64,000 nucleotides of DNA from Protula sp. h YS-2021 (lineage: Eukaryota > Annelida > Polychaeta > Sabellida > Serpulidae): assembly GCA_949752745.1 (NCBI GenBank), contig OX457026.1:40652394-40716393 (forward strand). Direction: 5' to 3'. A program made the translations under genes and the position numbers. The notes under the pieces are model-generated. The model had not been told where the DNA came from. It made no database searches and saw nothing but the letters and a program-made list of their open reading frames with translations. This document shows, piece by piece, positions 25,936 through 42,429 of this stretch. How positions within the stretch are numbered: position 1 is the first letter of the stretch; every line of letters begins with the position of its first letter.

Positions 25936-26844
25936 CGCTCGGAAATGACACTGTTCCTAGAAGGCCCACAGTATTACAGGCTTACTGGTCTGTTGATGGT
26001 GCCGTAAGTCTAAATCCGAGCCGTGAGTCTAAATCACATGACTTGTGGACTTATTTACCTATTGCTCCATGAGATAATGGTCCTATGGCTCCATAGGCTT
26101 AATGGCCTCTGGCTCCTTGAGACCTATTGGCCAGAGGGACAAAACGAGTCCAAGTCCGAAAACTCCCTTACAGTCCGCATAGCCCTAAAAGGCGATAAGG
26201 CTTCACATCGTCAGAATCGGCCTAAAAACTCGCTTCTTCTACTTCCATACTATGTCAAGTATTCTAGTCAGCTCTAGAAGTACTGAATAACAATTCTTTG
26301 GGCAAAATCACATTTACTAGTGGTGAAATTACGAAGGCCATATCTCGAAGAAGGTTGAGCAGATTACATTCAAACATCATACACGAATGTTGGCCTGTAA
26401 AATTAAGTACGGAATATTGGGAACTGGCACCTTTCAGATGATTCTCAACACAAAAGGTGTCTAGTTGCTACCAAACGCAGACAAGAATGTAGCTTGGGCT
26501 ATGGTCAAAGGCGCTTCTGATTGGTTATTATCTTCACCGGGACTATAGCCACTGCAGTTGGGAAATTTGTGTCCTATACATGAGCGAATTCGGAGCTTTT
26601 TCGAAATAAAAGAGAAAATGCTTTCAGTGCCAAGTAATGATTTGCACTACACTCACAATTCAGTAGAGAAGTTAGAGTAAAAGCAGTATACAGTCATTAC
26701 TGGCTAGCGGGCATTTCATTTTGTTTTAAAACTAAATACATGTGAAAGCATTTTAAACCGGTCATTTAAAACTGATCCTTAACAGCCCATTCGTAAATAA
26801 ATTTAGAAAATCAAATAATATTCCATCATTTTCGATTTTGATAA
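25936..26844. other. Intron 1; no gene
   Basis: Unassigned, moderately AT-rich sequence; no ORF or repeat that I recognise. Confidence 0.4.
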
Positions 26845-27300
26845 ATGTTTTTTAGGGTTTTCAGTTTACTTTCATGGATGGTGGTTTTTGTTTTTGTTTT
26901 TGGTAGCCAATTTTCAACATGTTTTTTCTACAATTTTGATTGCACTTCTTTCAAATATTATACGAATGTTTCCTCTCTTGAAAAACTACTTTCTAGTGAT
27001 CTTTCAAAACTTGATCAAATGGCGGTATTTTTTAAATTTTTGGATGCAACTTTCCAAAGGGCTTCTTCTCTCACTATTTATGGTCGATCTACAAGCATTT
27101 TGTACTTGATAAACTATACCTTGGCTCGTCCTAATATCCCTGGCTGTTCGTGTTCTATTTATCATACTTTAAAACATTTATCAAAATATAGTTACGCATT
27201 AAAAATATGGAGTATTCTTTCATTAAAAATATTGTTCACTATGTGGGTGGTCAGAGTAGCAAGTTCTTCTGATTTAAATCTTTCACATGTTTTAATTTGA
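26845..27300 (+). pseudogene. Possible tyrosine-recombinase-like remnant (weak)
   Basis: A 151-codon open frame in AT-rich DNA. A segment near the start (FFKFLDATFQRASSLTIYGR) and one near the end (LSLKILFTMWVVRVASSSDL) resemble the core-binding and box-I helices of DIRS/Crypton-type recombinases, but the spacing is too short and the box-I Arg cannot be placed with certainty. It may be chance. Confidence 0.2.
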
Positions 27301-28226
27301 AAAAATTCATAGGCCGACTAAAAGCTTGAATATCAGGCACGTGAAGTAGGACTTTGGAAAGGTCACTTTTCATATTTTTTCAAGTTCGAGCTAATTTGGC
27401 TTGTCTTGAAAGTGTTAAAGCAAACTTTTTACTGTTCATGAAGTCGTTTTATATTCTCTGTGTTAAACTCGGCACTTTACATAAACGTAACACAAGGCGT
27501 ATTTATAGAACTTGCTAAAGCAGTGAAAAATCAAAAATCGAAAAATAGCCAAAAAAGCAAGAAAAGGTATAATGGTCAAAATAATATTCTTTTCTGCAAT
27601 GTATTTGTCATAAAGTAAAACACATGTAGAATAAATAACGAAAAATTATGAAGAAAGTTCAAAAGTGAAATTGAAAGTTGCAATTTGGATGTTTAAACCA
27701 AGAGTAAAGTAAAAGCCAGCGTCCGTGTTCACTGTACCTTTTAGGATTTGTTTCATGTAAAGTTTCAGTAAGCTCAGCATTATCTTCAAACACTATCCTT
27801 TACGCGGAATGACCTCTTCATGACACAAAACTAGCAGATTTGACCGCCATCACGTGAAGTATTAGTGTTGCTGTTTTCCAGTTTTTGTCAGTGGTTTATG
27901 TTATTAACATACCTATTTTTTCATATTCCTGTGATAATGGAAAATTCGCATTTTCTCAGCAAAATTTTGTCGAACTGAGAAATATTAAAAATGCACCCCT
28001 TCATAAATCGGGTATTATTCTCGACATAAAAAAGGAGGCAGTTTCTAACTTAAAATTTCAGAATCAGATCTTAAATATTCCTTAAATGTCTTAATCAGAT
28101 ATGTTTGAAAAAATTGCTACTGTTTTTACTCTTTAAGAATCTAGCTCTAAAATATTCCCCCGTTCTACAAGTTTGACTGTCCCTGAGAAGTATTTACTGA
28201 GTTTTCTTCGTATTGTTTTATTGAAG
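27301..28226. other. Intron 1, distal end; no gene
   Basis: AT-rich. It ends in the pyrimidine-rich stretch and TTATTGAAG acceptor of the next exon. Confidence 0.5.
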
Positions 28227-28361
28227 GTATTGGATTCACTGGGAGAACCCCGGAGTTACAGATCATGGCATCTCCACCACACAGCGAGAACTTGTTGCTG
28301 ATTGATAACTTCCTTCAACTGGAAGACATGAAAAAATCAATTCTCTTTGGGATATGTCAAG
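28227..28361 (+). CDS. vWA-1 domain, exon b (host gene)
   Basis: 135 bases, phase 1 to phase 1, between TTATTGAAG and donor AAG/GTCAGT. Joined to 12,866 it continues the last strand of vWA-1 (..AIG then IGFTGRTPELQIMAS) and its final helix (NFLQLEDMKKSILFGICQ), closing with the Cys that pairs with the one at the domain start in this family. The fit of phase and domain position across 15.4 kb is the main evidence. No stop or frameshift. Confidence 0.85.
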
Positions 28362-29759
28362 GTCAGTCGTCTTTCGTATGGCCGTTATAAGGATGAAAGG
28401 ATCGAACGCGGTTCACATTCACTCTATACGGCATTATGGGTGTCACATTTTACCACAAGAATTTTATATTAAATTAGACATGAAAACTGAAATAGATATG
28501 TATGCTTTAATAATATAGGATATGCTTTAATAAAATGAGGTATATGGAGTTATAACAGGTATTGTAATAAAGTACACATAGCAATTATCATTAAAAAATA
28601 ATTCTATTATTTCCTCGCCAATGAATAAAAACTGAAATCTTTCGATCTTTCAATTTCTATCACCATAAACCATGAAGCCACTCAAACGTCAGTCAATTTA
28701 TGACGCAACAAAAGCGCAATGGATCACGATAAGGCTAAAATCATTATTTAACCACATTATCAAAACCTTTTTGCTTTGCCGCCAAATCATTAGATATAGC
28801 TGATGTCCACTTATGTGAATTGGATTATATATGTATTTACAGTTACTTAAAAATATTATCAAAAAATTATAGATATGTGTATAAAAAATGTCAAGAGATA
28901 TAACTGGATCAGTGACATACGCATGATTCTGGATCTATCATTACTTTGCCATTAAAAAAATATTTGTTGAAACATATCACACAAGGCATTTGAAGCAATC
29001 ATAAATTTATGCAATTAGGTGACTTACAACAATTAAAGAAAATTAAACTAATTTTGAAAATTAAATTAATTTTACAACATTAAGCTCTGTATATTGATTT
29101 TATTTATTAATTTGATTTTAAGCAATCCAGAATACCGCACAAACTACAAATCGCGTTCCAGTGGTAAATGAAGAAAAAGGTTGGTCTGTTATATGTTATT
29201 GTAATCAATGGCAATTTTACCTTCATAAATATATAAGCATGCTGTACAGCTTTCCGTTTCTTTAGCTAAAAGCTCTATTCTTGCCCAATTTAATTATTTT
29301 GATCAGCTTTAGCCAGAACATATTTATGCTTTCTGTTATTCTAATGGTCGCTATTAGAAACAACATTACAAGTAATCCAATGTGTATTATCGTCCCATGT
29401 TTGTATCAGGAACAACCCTACACTCTGGACAGCTACTAGCCATCAAACCTAATTGCAATCAATGGCGTGTCTTTTATCGTATAATTTCCGAACTAAATCG
29501 AGTCATCAAACTTAATTACAATCAACAGAGCGCATTTTATCTTACACATAGACATGAAAAGTGACTTCGTAATATTCTAAAGCATGAGATGACCCAAGAA
29601 GACCTGTCATGGCTACTGTTCAGGTGAGCGATAACACAAGAACTTTATTTAAGTTATAAGTCCGGCGTCTATACAACGTCGTGTTTCGACGTTCTATGCA
29701 ACGCCGATTTTCTGGCTTCTGTTCAATGTTGCACCAAAGACGTTGATCGCACGCGGCCA
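28362..29759. other. Intron 2, AT-rich; no gene
   Basis: About 70% AT. At 29,660-29,750 there is a segment with GTCTATACAACGTCGTG related to 13,300. Nothing coding. Confidence 0.5.
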
Positions 29760-30223
29760 AAAGCTCCAAAGTTCTAAGAATCCCACATTTAGGAAGTAAG
29801 CATTTCTCTGGTGGCTCGAGTAATCCCATCCTTGGTCACAGCCAATCAAACGCCTGTTTTTGCTCACCAGACTTGGTACCTTGGAGCTAGCTTAGCCTTG
29901 GCAGCACTCAGTTCTTTTGCTGAGTACTTTCCGAGACGAAGCTGTGCTCAGGTATCGAGTACCCACCGGGTACCTGGTTCTGAGCGAGGTGACTTGGCAC
30001 CAAGGCTCATCTCTGTGTTTGGTACCAGGTGCGTACTCAAGGCTTGGTACATCTTGGTCAGGTGACTTACCAAGGAGCAAACACCATATCGGGTCTTGGT
30101 CATCAATACATTCCTTGCTATAGGAAAGACTTGGTTCTGTGTAGATTTCAGCCTTCGGAGATGAATGTTGGTATTTTGTGTTCAAGTTACTCATGCACGC
30201 CACCCTTTGTTTCGTTTTCAGAC

Positions 30224-31967
30224 ATGGCAGAGGCTAACCTACTCCTCAGCAGTGGGAAGATTCGTACGTCCATCCAGTGTCAGCAGTCAATCCTCACTCT
30301 CTCTGTGACAGATGCAGAAGGGATAGAGACATTCCTCTCTGTGACGCACTTCATACCTGCGAGGAGTGTACACACTTATCCCCACAAGATTGGGACGCCT
30401 TAGAAAAGATCCGCACCAAGAACGTGAAACAGAGAGTGCGTCGCAAGGTGCAGTCCCTGACATTCGAGATGTGCCAAGTGTGATCAGCCCTCCAGCAGGA
30501 AACGGAAAAACTCTCTCCGAGGAATCAAACTTGCTATCGCCACAACCTGTCACCATTTCAGAGAAGGACAGTGTGCCAATTACACATATGGAGTTGCGTG
30601 CTTTACTAGCCGTGCTTTACAGTTGCGTGCTTTACTAGCCGTGTGGGTGACTTTGGCGTCCCTATACGCCCGGATGCCCCTCCGTTGCAAACCATGGATA
30701 TGCACCCGCTACCCCAGTCGAAGTCGCTGAACATTTCATCGTTTTTGGCGATGCAGTCGCAGCTCCAGAAGCAGATAAAAGAGTTACAAGAAACTCTGCT
30801 CGCTCGATAAGAGCCGAGACGCAGACACACACCTACCGCGACCATTTCTCGCCCACTGGATGATCCCCCGGTGCTGACGGTGTCTACCACAGGATCTGGA
30901 CATCGGAGGTAACCAGGAGGCGAATACCATCAGCGATAATGAGTGGCATTTCACTCCCATCCGGCAAAATTTCGCTAACACAACAGGTCGACGATGGCGA
31001 GAAACTCGCTCCTTTTGGATACTCTCTTTTATCTGCTATCCCCAGAGAAAGGGAAAGGGTTATCTATTCACCCGTCACGGACTTGGAAGCCAAGGAGGAA
31101 CCGGGTCTGGGGAGATAGGGTGTAAATCGGCCGTCTGCCCTCTGCCGCTGGATCCTTCCACAGTCACTGTACCTTGCTTGGGAAGAGTATGGGAACGGGC
31201 AGAGTGGAAACTGTACCGGGAGCGAGAGCTCACTGGGTGAATCGCCTTCCTCATCACCCTCTGCAGCTCCAGACGGTTGAAGCTCTGACAACCTCATACC
31301 GTTGGAAGCCTTGGAGCAGTCCGCCAAGCTCACAGTTTGGATGCCGTCGGTCCGCCGGAACTCACACATTCCACTGGTCGAGAGGGAGGCTAGGACCATT
31401 GAAAGCTCACCTAGATATGTGCTGTATATCATGTCCTTCCAGGATCACACGCTGAATGTGCTTAAAAAGCGCGTGGATGATCTGCGACTGGCGGACCCGG
31501 TTGCACTCAAACTACTGGAGCGGTTGGCTTTAGCGACCAGGGATGTGGTTAAACAAGCAACCTACCTAACCACTGCTGGTCCGGCATGAAACTCCTCCAT
31601 GACCTACGGCACGCCCCTATACTGGTTCAGAAACAGTTTTAGCCCCGAGGAGATAGAAAGGGTGCACCAGGAAAGCAGGTCCCTCTCACAGGACTTGGCT
31701 CTCATAGCAAGGGCAACCAGGTCGAGCAGCAAGGCGCAGGCCTCTCCTCTAAAGAAGCCTAGACTACAGAGCAATCCCCGCAGGCCTCGTAGCAGTGCAG
31801 GTAACAATCAACCAAAGTATCTCTCAGAGAGAGCGCCTGTCTCTACGAGATACTTTTATAAGTTCCGAAGGCAGGGAGGGTATTCAGCATTCCAAGGACT
31901 GCTTGCTCGTAGAAGGCAGGCAGGGCAGTTTCTGTCCAGCTTGACGCGAGATGGGTGCCCCGAATAG
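30224..31967 (+). pseudogene. DIRS copy 2 gag remnant
   Basis: The ATG follows TTTTCAGAC, as in copy 1. Fragments match copy 1 across three frames: the Cys-rich start (CDRCRRDRDIPLCD), LTVWMPSVRRNSHIPLVERE, a segment with HTLNVLKKRVDDLRLADPVA, and the end of gag (VHQESRSLSQDLALIAR). Stops and shifts separate each piece. Confidence 0.7.
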
Positions 31968-32099
31968 AGTGTTGCGTTGACTGAAAGAGGACTAGGCACG
32001 GAAACTACATTATGGCATTCCCTTCAAACTTCTAGGCAGGTCAAGTCCCAGGCAGTCTAATTGCGTCTTACGATCAAGACACGTCAAAGCACCAAACCT

Positions 32100-33330
32100 T
32101 GCAAGATATGGTCGAAGACTTATTGTGCAAGGGAGGGATAAGGGAGATGCCAGAAAACCAAGAAGGGTTTTTCAGCAGAGTCTTTCTGGCATCCCCAAAA
32201 AATCGGGAGGTTGGAGGTTAGTCATAGATCTTTCCATCCTAAACCAGTCCCAACGGGTCACATCCTTTCAGATGGACACGGCCCAGGTAATAAAAGGCTC
32301 ACTGGAAGTAGGTAGGTGGGCACGTCCATAGACCTCTCCGACGCGTACTTACACGTACCTTTGCACCCCGCGGCCAGAAAGAACCTCTGTTTTCAAATAG
32401 GGAAAAGAATTGTTGGCTCTCCCATTCGCTCTCTCTACGGAGCCCTATGTCTTCACGAAGGTTATGACAATTCTCAAGGCGTGGACCTAAAACCAAGATG
32501 TTAGTATTCCAGCGACTGGTTCCTGGCACATCACGACAAGGACACAGTGAGGGAGCAAACGCAGGTCTTGTTCAAGCAGGCACCAAAGGTAGGTCTCTTG
32601 GTTAACCTCGCCAAGTTCGAGCTATTCCCAAAGCAAATGATGGTATTCTGGGGGGAAAAGTGGATTTAAGTCTGGCAAGGGCTTATCCCATCCCGAGGGC
32701 CATAGAACTGTGTTCGAAGGTAAGTCTGGCAACAATAGAATCCCTCTTGGGCTGTCTAGTAGCAAAAGAGAAGACAGTCCCTCTAGAGAAACTCCACCAC
32801 ATGCAATTCCAGGCAGAAATCAGACGTGTCCTGCGGCAAGGGAGGCACCCCAAGGCCATAATGTATGTTTCCAAGAAAGCGCTTCAGCAAATGCCTTGGT
32901 GGTGCGACGGAAAGGTGATGGGCGAGGGGGTTCCCTTTGCATACCACACCCGCAATTAGAGATACAAATCGACGCGTCTGTATCGGGGATGGGGGATCCA
33001 TTTTCAGAGCAGAATGTGGCAGGGTTCGTGGCCGAGGCAGGTAAGAAACCGTGGCATAAATTGCCTGGAGTTACAAGTGGCTTGGAAAGTGTTAACAGAC
33101 CTATCCCACGCTCTGGAAGGGAGATACGTGGAGTTCCGCTTGGACAACTCCACAGCGGTAGCCTATCTGAGCAAGCTGGGACTGCGAGATCCCAGCAACT
33201 CACCGAGCTAACCAACAGCATCCTGTGCTTGGCTCGGAAGAAGGAATTCACGCATCAGTTCGGCATCTGGCAGGGTCCCTGTATGTGTTAGCAGATCTCT
33301 CTTCCAGAATCGGTCAGGTAAGACACACAG
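32100..33330 (+). pseudogene. DIRS copy 2 RT-RNase H remnant
   Basis: Fragments in alternating frames match copy 1: KSGGWRLVIDLSILN and MDTAQVIKGSLEVG (32,200-32,310), GTSIDLSDAYLHVP (32,316), and RNase H pieces including EFRLDNSTAVAYLSKLG (33,130-33,180). The YLDD active site is destroyed (the equivalent place near 32,505 reads differently). Methyltransferase coding is missing or unrecognisable. Confidence 0.7.
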
Positions 33331-33522
33331 AGTGGTGTCTATAAGCCCAGGCTTTCGCGTGGGTAAGCCAGCACTCTCTGTGGTGAAGACCGATCCAGGA
33401 CTTGCTTGTAAACAATCTCGTCTCAGTCCCATTGGACATGCCTCCACTCGACCCCACCTCCTAGACTAACACCTGTCGAGCCTGTTCCTTCTTTCCTAGA
33501 GAGGCAAGGCTTCCCCAGGGAA

Positions 33523-34368
33523 GTGGAAAAAATGATACATAGCCATAGTGAGTCCACAGCGAAGGTATATCGGTCACAGTTGAACAAATTTGCCTGTTGG
33601 TGCGCTAAGGGCCAGTTAGATCCATTTCAAGCTATGCCAGCGGTAGTGACAGAGTTTCTCGATAATCTGCTTATTTGCGAACACCTGAAGGTGGGTTCGA
33701 TCGAGGGCTATCGAGCGGTCATAGGTTCGAGATTCAAAGACTCGACGGGTTACGACCCCGGAGAGGACCCGGCACTGTCTATGCTTTTCAGACACTTCAG
33801 GGTAAACTCTCCCCCATCGGTCACTAACATACCACAGTGGGACCTGTCCTTGGTCCTGCGTTATTTCCAGAGAGCAGACATTTTTAGGGGACAAGATTAT
33901 ATCCCCCAAAAACGCAACGGTAAGATTTCCAAATACATCAAAAATGTAATTCTGGACGCTTACAGTAAAGCCCGAACAGAGACAGAATTCAGGGATCTGT
34001 GTAACGTTAAGGTCGATCAAGTAAGGCAAGATGCCAACTCAGTCAGGGCTCTGCGTAGTGTATCTCTAACAGACATTCTGAAAACAGGTTATTGGTCAAC
34101 ACCTAATTCATTGATTAAGTATGCCCTACAAGACTATTCCCAGTGCGAACTGTTCAGCCTATGCCCGTTGGGCTCTTTCGTAGGTGCTGAAACTATAGCC
34201 TCTAACTTACTCCTGTCTCTCGCAGTGAAACGACGACCAAGGGCAGAGGCAGACGACCCAAGCACAAGGAAGCCTTTCAGTGCCTCTGCAACGGCTCAGG
34301 CAAATACAAGAGGGGCCAGAAGCAAGGTCGCTGATAACTGTGTCGTTACATTAACCAGTTTCCTATAG
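33523..34368 (+). pseudogene. DIRS copy 2 tyrosine recombinase, internally deleted
   Basis: 281 codons open. The core-binding part (STAKVYRSQLNKFACWC to DLSLVLRYFQRADIF) is well kept. Then about 380 bases present in copy 1 are missing, joining at about 33,925 and removing the catalytic box-I Arg. The box-II His is replaced (VDQVRQDANS against AHQVRQVANS). Trp and Tyr of the C-terminus remain (YWSTPNSLIKYAL). The protein could not recombine DNA. Confidence 0.75.
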
Positions 34369-35360
34369 GACAGGAGCACCTTGCGCTCTAGTTATGGCTC
34401 AGTGCCCCGAGGAGGGTGCTACTGGAGCCCACACACCTATACTTTAATTAGCGCTGGTTCTTGGTGCTTGACCCCTGCGATACCTGTCGTATACAAGTGC
34501 TTCTCCTCTCCGATCAGTGTCTTGAGTGAGCGCATTGTAGTGGGTTCAGTGTAGGTCAATCAATATTGTGAAGTAGTACACTAGAGGAACGTATGATAGT
34601 GCGTCAACCTGTCTTGTAAGAGTACTTCGTGTCGATACCCCTTTACTATGACAAGGGCAGTGCGTGTTTAGTCTCTGGCTTGGTTCTTGGTTACTTTTCG
34701 AACTTTAAAGTATCAATTTTTGCTTAACCATAGAAAATTCATGTTTGTTCATGATAATAAATTTACTAATATATAATTTGTGAGTGACCAAGCATCCCTC
34801 AGTGTTGCAACCGCTTGGTCACATAATCAACTAATAGACCTTTCTTATTAGGTTGGTTTTACCATCTCGTCGTAGGTTGAAGGGATAGTGTTAGCAAGGG
34901 CGATAGCAGAGAAGAGCTCGGTCATCGGTGAGTCTTCTCTACTTGTTCTCTTTTAGTATGTTCGTCCTTCCGTGTGTTGTTCACTACCTCGATTATATTT
35001 TGAACTGAGGCACATTAAGCACATTAACCATCCTTAGTGGTGTTTTATTTCTCACAGCGCAGGTCACCCCGACTGCTGTATTAGTCCCGTATTAAAGTGG
35101 AGATAAGCTTTTACGAAGTAAAACTGACGTTTTATTTTCGTAAAACGCTCTTTTACGAGTAAAAGCTAATTCGCGTTCTCCACTTTTATCATGGTGTCCC
35201 TCCCAGCCACCCCGCGGATCTAGGTGCAGGTTGGTGCAGGAATTCGAATGAGGCTTTGTACCAAGGTACCAAGGATGCTGATTGGCTGTGACCAAGGACG
35301 GGACTAGTAGAGCCACTAGAAAAATTCTTAGTTCCTAATTGCGTGATTCTTAGAGTTTTA
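34369..35360. other. DIRS copy 2 3' region and terminal modules
   Basis: No gene. 35,091-35,190 repeats the terminal module of copy 1 (GTGGAGATAAGC, TTTTACGAAGTAAAACTGAC, GCGTTCTCCACTTTTA), and the inverted end follows. Confidence 0.5.
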
Positions 35361-38300
35361 CGAGACGACCCTATAAAAGTCGAGAACGCGAATTTTTTAC
35401 GAAAAAAAAACTTCAGATATTGTTTGAAACGTAGCACTCCACATTTAGGGGTCGTTTTAAAAAGTCATGATCACGCATGGTAATCCATGTGTACGTATTA
35501 TCATTACGTGTGTCAAGTCAGTTAACTGGATCAGTATGATCCTTTGGAGTTGTCGTTTCTCCGTTGACTATAATTTAGCTGTTCATGTCATCAATCGTGT
35601 TTGTGGTCGTACCAGCGTTATATATATCCGTCGCTTGGTGTATTTTCAGTGTTAAGAATATCTTTGTTTTTTGTTTCTTTTTAGGATTCTTAATCTCCTT
35701 GCGTTTTTGTTATGACAATTTTGACAACGAAAATCATCATCTCCCTGAATTCAATTGTAAGAGTTTTTATCTTAGTTATGCAGCATGGCTGAAATCTTAA
35801 GTTCGCAGATATTCTTTGTGATTTTAGTCTTATGCCCGTTACACTCAAGTATATGTCATCCTCGGTTCCCACTTTTCCTATGACAGAATGAGCTGGGGCT
35901 ACTTGCCCTTCAGGTAATATGAAATGGCCTCTCTAACAATAAAACACTTTTCTGGATTGCGAAAATACAAAGAGTAAATATAAACAAAGTGAGCGGTAAT
36001 AGGTGAAATAATCGCTTGGTTACGAGTCTCAGTATTGCTTGTCCATTTCTTTGTCATTTTGCTACAACTATCGTAAATTTTATGTCGAAAGATATTTCGA
36101 ACTATGATCTTTAATACTACAGTATTTGAATGATTTTCCGATCTCTATTCAGGTTATTTAGTCATTTTGACATTTAGCGCGGTCAGCAAAGATATGACGT
36201 CACATAAATCCCCAAACTGCTTTATTCCTATGAAAACGCTCCAAAAAAATTGAATATATTCAAACATTTCGAAAAGAACAAAACGAGGAATGAGAGAGTG
36301 TGAGTTGATAATCGACTACCAAAATCCCGAAAACGTCAAAACGTCAAGAATTGTAAAAGTGAATGAAATGTTGACTGATATTGGCTAAAATGAAGTAAAT
36401 GAACGTAACTAATTGAACTTCATTAGTTCTGCAAGTGATATATTTGTGATATGGTCAAGCATACAGTTATTTATTATCACTGTGGCCACAAAAATTAACA
36501 GTGTTAATAAATTGCAACTCGAAATGACACAGATATTTTGTCCCAATGGGCTTGGGTCAAAACCACAACTAAAGATCTCAAACATCAGCTGCCGTCCTCC
36601 GAAATTAATCCACTTGAGGTCTGCCACAGAGGCTAGATACAGCATACGCAGATGCCAACAGCACCCTAGGAACACAATGCATTGGTTCCTAAACACGTCG
36701 TATCTAAAAACAGGACATCAATCTGGTTGCAATTCCATTCAACTCCAAAAAGCAACACAGATTGTTGCCAGACATTCGGCCTTCTCTTGTAGATCCCGGG
36801 ATCGTGGAGTACCTGTTGGGCATATTAAACACTTCCAGATAAAATTTGTCTGGGAGTGTACTTTTGACTAAGAATGGGCAATGTTTTATCCACCCTTACA
36901 CTTGTCGACGTTTTGGCGGTGGACGTTTTGACCGTCGACGTTGTGTCCAAACACCGTTTTCTACAATTCCAATTTTAATTACCAATAGCTCGTATTATTC
37001 TTACCTTCTGCAAACAATGTTAGCACACGCTGTTTACTGTTTCGCTATCTAAAGCTACTCATGTTTTGTTATCAACGTTCTGCAGTGTAAAATTATTTTC
37101 GACAAAACACAACATGTAAGCCATCTTTCGCCTCAATATGTCATACAGCACCCAGAATGTATATCCCCCGACACTCTTGTAAAATTTCAAGTCTATAAAT
37201 ATTTTCGTTTTGCCGAGTTCTGCGGCAACGATTTGCAGAAAAAATATGCAACTTAATTAAATTAACAAAAACTACGAAGCATATTTTTAAGGCGAATTAA
37301 CCTAAGGCAACAAATTTTCTGTCTCCAAAATTCCAAAGTTCAATATCCCGATAACTCAGTAATCCAAAGGCTCGCTAATCAGAGAAAAAAACCCATTAAT
37401 CCGAAGGACAAAGAGGTCAGAAATATCTGGAGGTGTCAAAAGACTACCGCTTCCCAGGACAAAAAGTATTAATTATACGACTAAAGCCCAGCTGGGTCAA
37501 AATCAGAATACCAGATGAGAGCACATCCAGTTAGGCAAGTGTGAAATTCTCCCAATGTAGCTACACGATGTACAGATTGTTGCGTCTCATTTAATAAACT
37601 TACTAAACTTTGTATGAAAGAGTTCCATCAAACCGAATAATCAGACCTTTATTCTGCTGAATTATTCATTTCAGCCGAGAAAAAGCTATTTCCAACCCTG
37701 ATTTTCATTCTGTATGCAGCAAAAGCTTTATCAGTAAAAGACTAGTTCGTTCCTCAGAATCAGAACCTTTTCGTTAACAGCGAAGCATCATTCTTAAGTG
37801 CCGTTTGAAGATAAAATTAAGAATGAAAAAGCTTTTGCGAAGTAAAAATGTCATTTTATTTGGTAAAAAGCGTTTTCCTGTCCTCCACCTTTAGATTAAA
37901 AATTTACCCGGCCAGAGATCTACTTCAAAATCCGCTAGGGCATCGTGTTATTGGACAATAAGGGAGACTTAGTCGTCTAACATATTTCTCCCGGTCTCGC
38001 TTTCAAATTACAATATAGGGTTATAGGCAATGTTTACATTTCGTAAGCCACCCACATGTGTAGTAAAGCTTCATATAATTCAAGATGTTCGTTCTAGGTA
38101 ACGGAAAAAACGAGAAACCATGTAAAAGTGAGGAATACCCTTTTACTAATAACAATCATTTTACGAAATAAAAAGACAGTAATTACGGTTATTAATACCT
38201 TTGTGGCAAGTTTATAAGCTTTAAATAAGCAAATTATTAACTAAAAACCACAATCACTAGTTTAACTATTTCATAATTTAGGTACCCCTCATTCAAATTG

Positions 38301-38904
38301 AAATCTGACTTCCAAAACAGCATCAACACCAAACTTTCATCTGAACTGCGAAAATAGTAATGCAAAAGTTCAAAACGTTATATCCAACAAATAGTTTGAA
38401 CGTTATATGCAATATGTATGTGAAACGTTCTTATATACAGTAAGCTGCGTATGTGCCTCATGAGATCCAGTGTTAAATGCAGCTCTTATGTGTCACACCT
38501 TACATGATTTGTTACATCATATAAGGGTAAACGGTTGCATATAAGCTTCATATGCTGCAAAACTGTTAAAATATTCCAACATAATTGAGCGACCCAAATG
38601 AACCTACATTAGGGCGGGTTCCCGGAGTTATATCTATACCTTTTCCCAATATGCTAGTTTCCGATCATTTCACGATTTCATCGGCTAATTTGACAGATAG
38701 TTATAGTCATGTGGTTATATTTTTGAACCTGTTGTATTTTTAAGATGTACTGAAACTCATCGCATGTTGTTTAAGTGCAACACCAGTCACATTGCCCTTG
38801 GACAGATGCTGCTGCAATCAGGTGGGCCATCATCAGTTGAAAGTCCTGTTATATCTATGTCTTGTCATAGCTGTTTGTGAGAAAAACGATATTCTGACTT
38901 GCAG
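35361..38904. other. Intron 2, distal part; no gene
   Basis: 35,445-35,500 repeats 15,058-15,115. 37,830-37,895 has a diverged DIRS terminal module. A 152-codon open frame at 36,413-36,871 has no recognisable content. The end carries the ACTTGCAG acceptor of vWA-2. Confidence 0.4.
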
Positions 38905-39208
38905 GGTGCCCTCATCCATTCGACGTGGTTTACGTGATTGACAGCGCTGATAGCATAGGCGATAGCAGGTTTGGCAAGTTGGTGGACTTGGTACAGGAAA
39001 TTGTCGCAAGTTCTGACGTCTCTCTAGTGGAATCTGCATTAGTATCTCATGATATTAACAAAACAGACGTGCATTTTCGATTCAGTGATGATGTGAAACA
39101 TGCAAGCATTGCAGCAAGTTCGTTAACTGCCAATCAACAATCTTCAATACCCAGGAAGGGTCTCAGAGCTATACACAGGGATGTATTCAGCACACAGTAT
39201 GGTGACAG
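38905..39208 (+). CDS. vWA-2 domain, exon a, degenerate MIDAS (host gene)
   Basis: Phase 1 to phase 2, acceptor GACTTGCAG, donor ACAG/GTAGAT. It starts CPHPFDVVYVIDSADSIGD: a vWA first strand in which the DxSxS metal motif reads DSADS, so the middle Ser is lost. HFRFSDDVKH corresponds to the third strand, and the Gly-x-Thr position reads SIPRKGL. The frame continues exactly in phase at 50,673. A vWA that has probably given up metal-dependent binding; it may be structural. Confidence 0.82.
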
Positions 39209-42230
<3,022 letters not shown>

Positions 42231-42429
42231 CATACAGGATGCAGAGAAGTATTCAATATTATTTTAAACTACATTTCTGTATCGGAATTCTTTTGTAGTT
42301 CGTTTGTACCAAAACCTGTCAGCTTGCACAGCACTCTGCCTGTTCTATTTTGTGGTTCCCCAAGGAACTTCTGACACATCTGTATTAAGAGCCGTTAACA
42401 CATTCTGTTTAAATTAAATAAAAACAACC

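Larger units (their letters stand above)
29760..35345 (+). mobile_element. Decayed DIRS-type retrotransposon (copy 2)
   Basis: Imperfect inverted ends (29,770-29,885 against 35,255-35,345, sharing CCTTGGTCACAGCCAATCA) enclose gag, RT and recombinase remnants in the same order as copy 1, with a GGTACC-rich leader. The coding is about 60-70% similar by eye but has many frameshifts and a large deletion, so it is an old member of a different subfamily. It lies in the sense orientation in the intron between vWA-1 and vWA-2. Confidence 0.85.

Noticed and set aside
36413..36871. 152-codon frame in intron 2
   Set aside because: No domain, no exon-type splice context, and the reverse strand is equally open over part of it.
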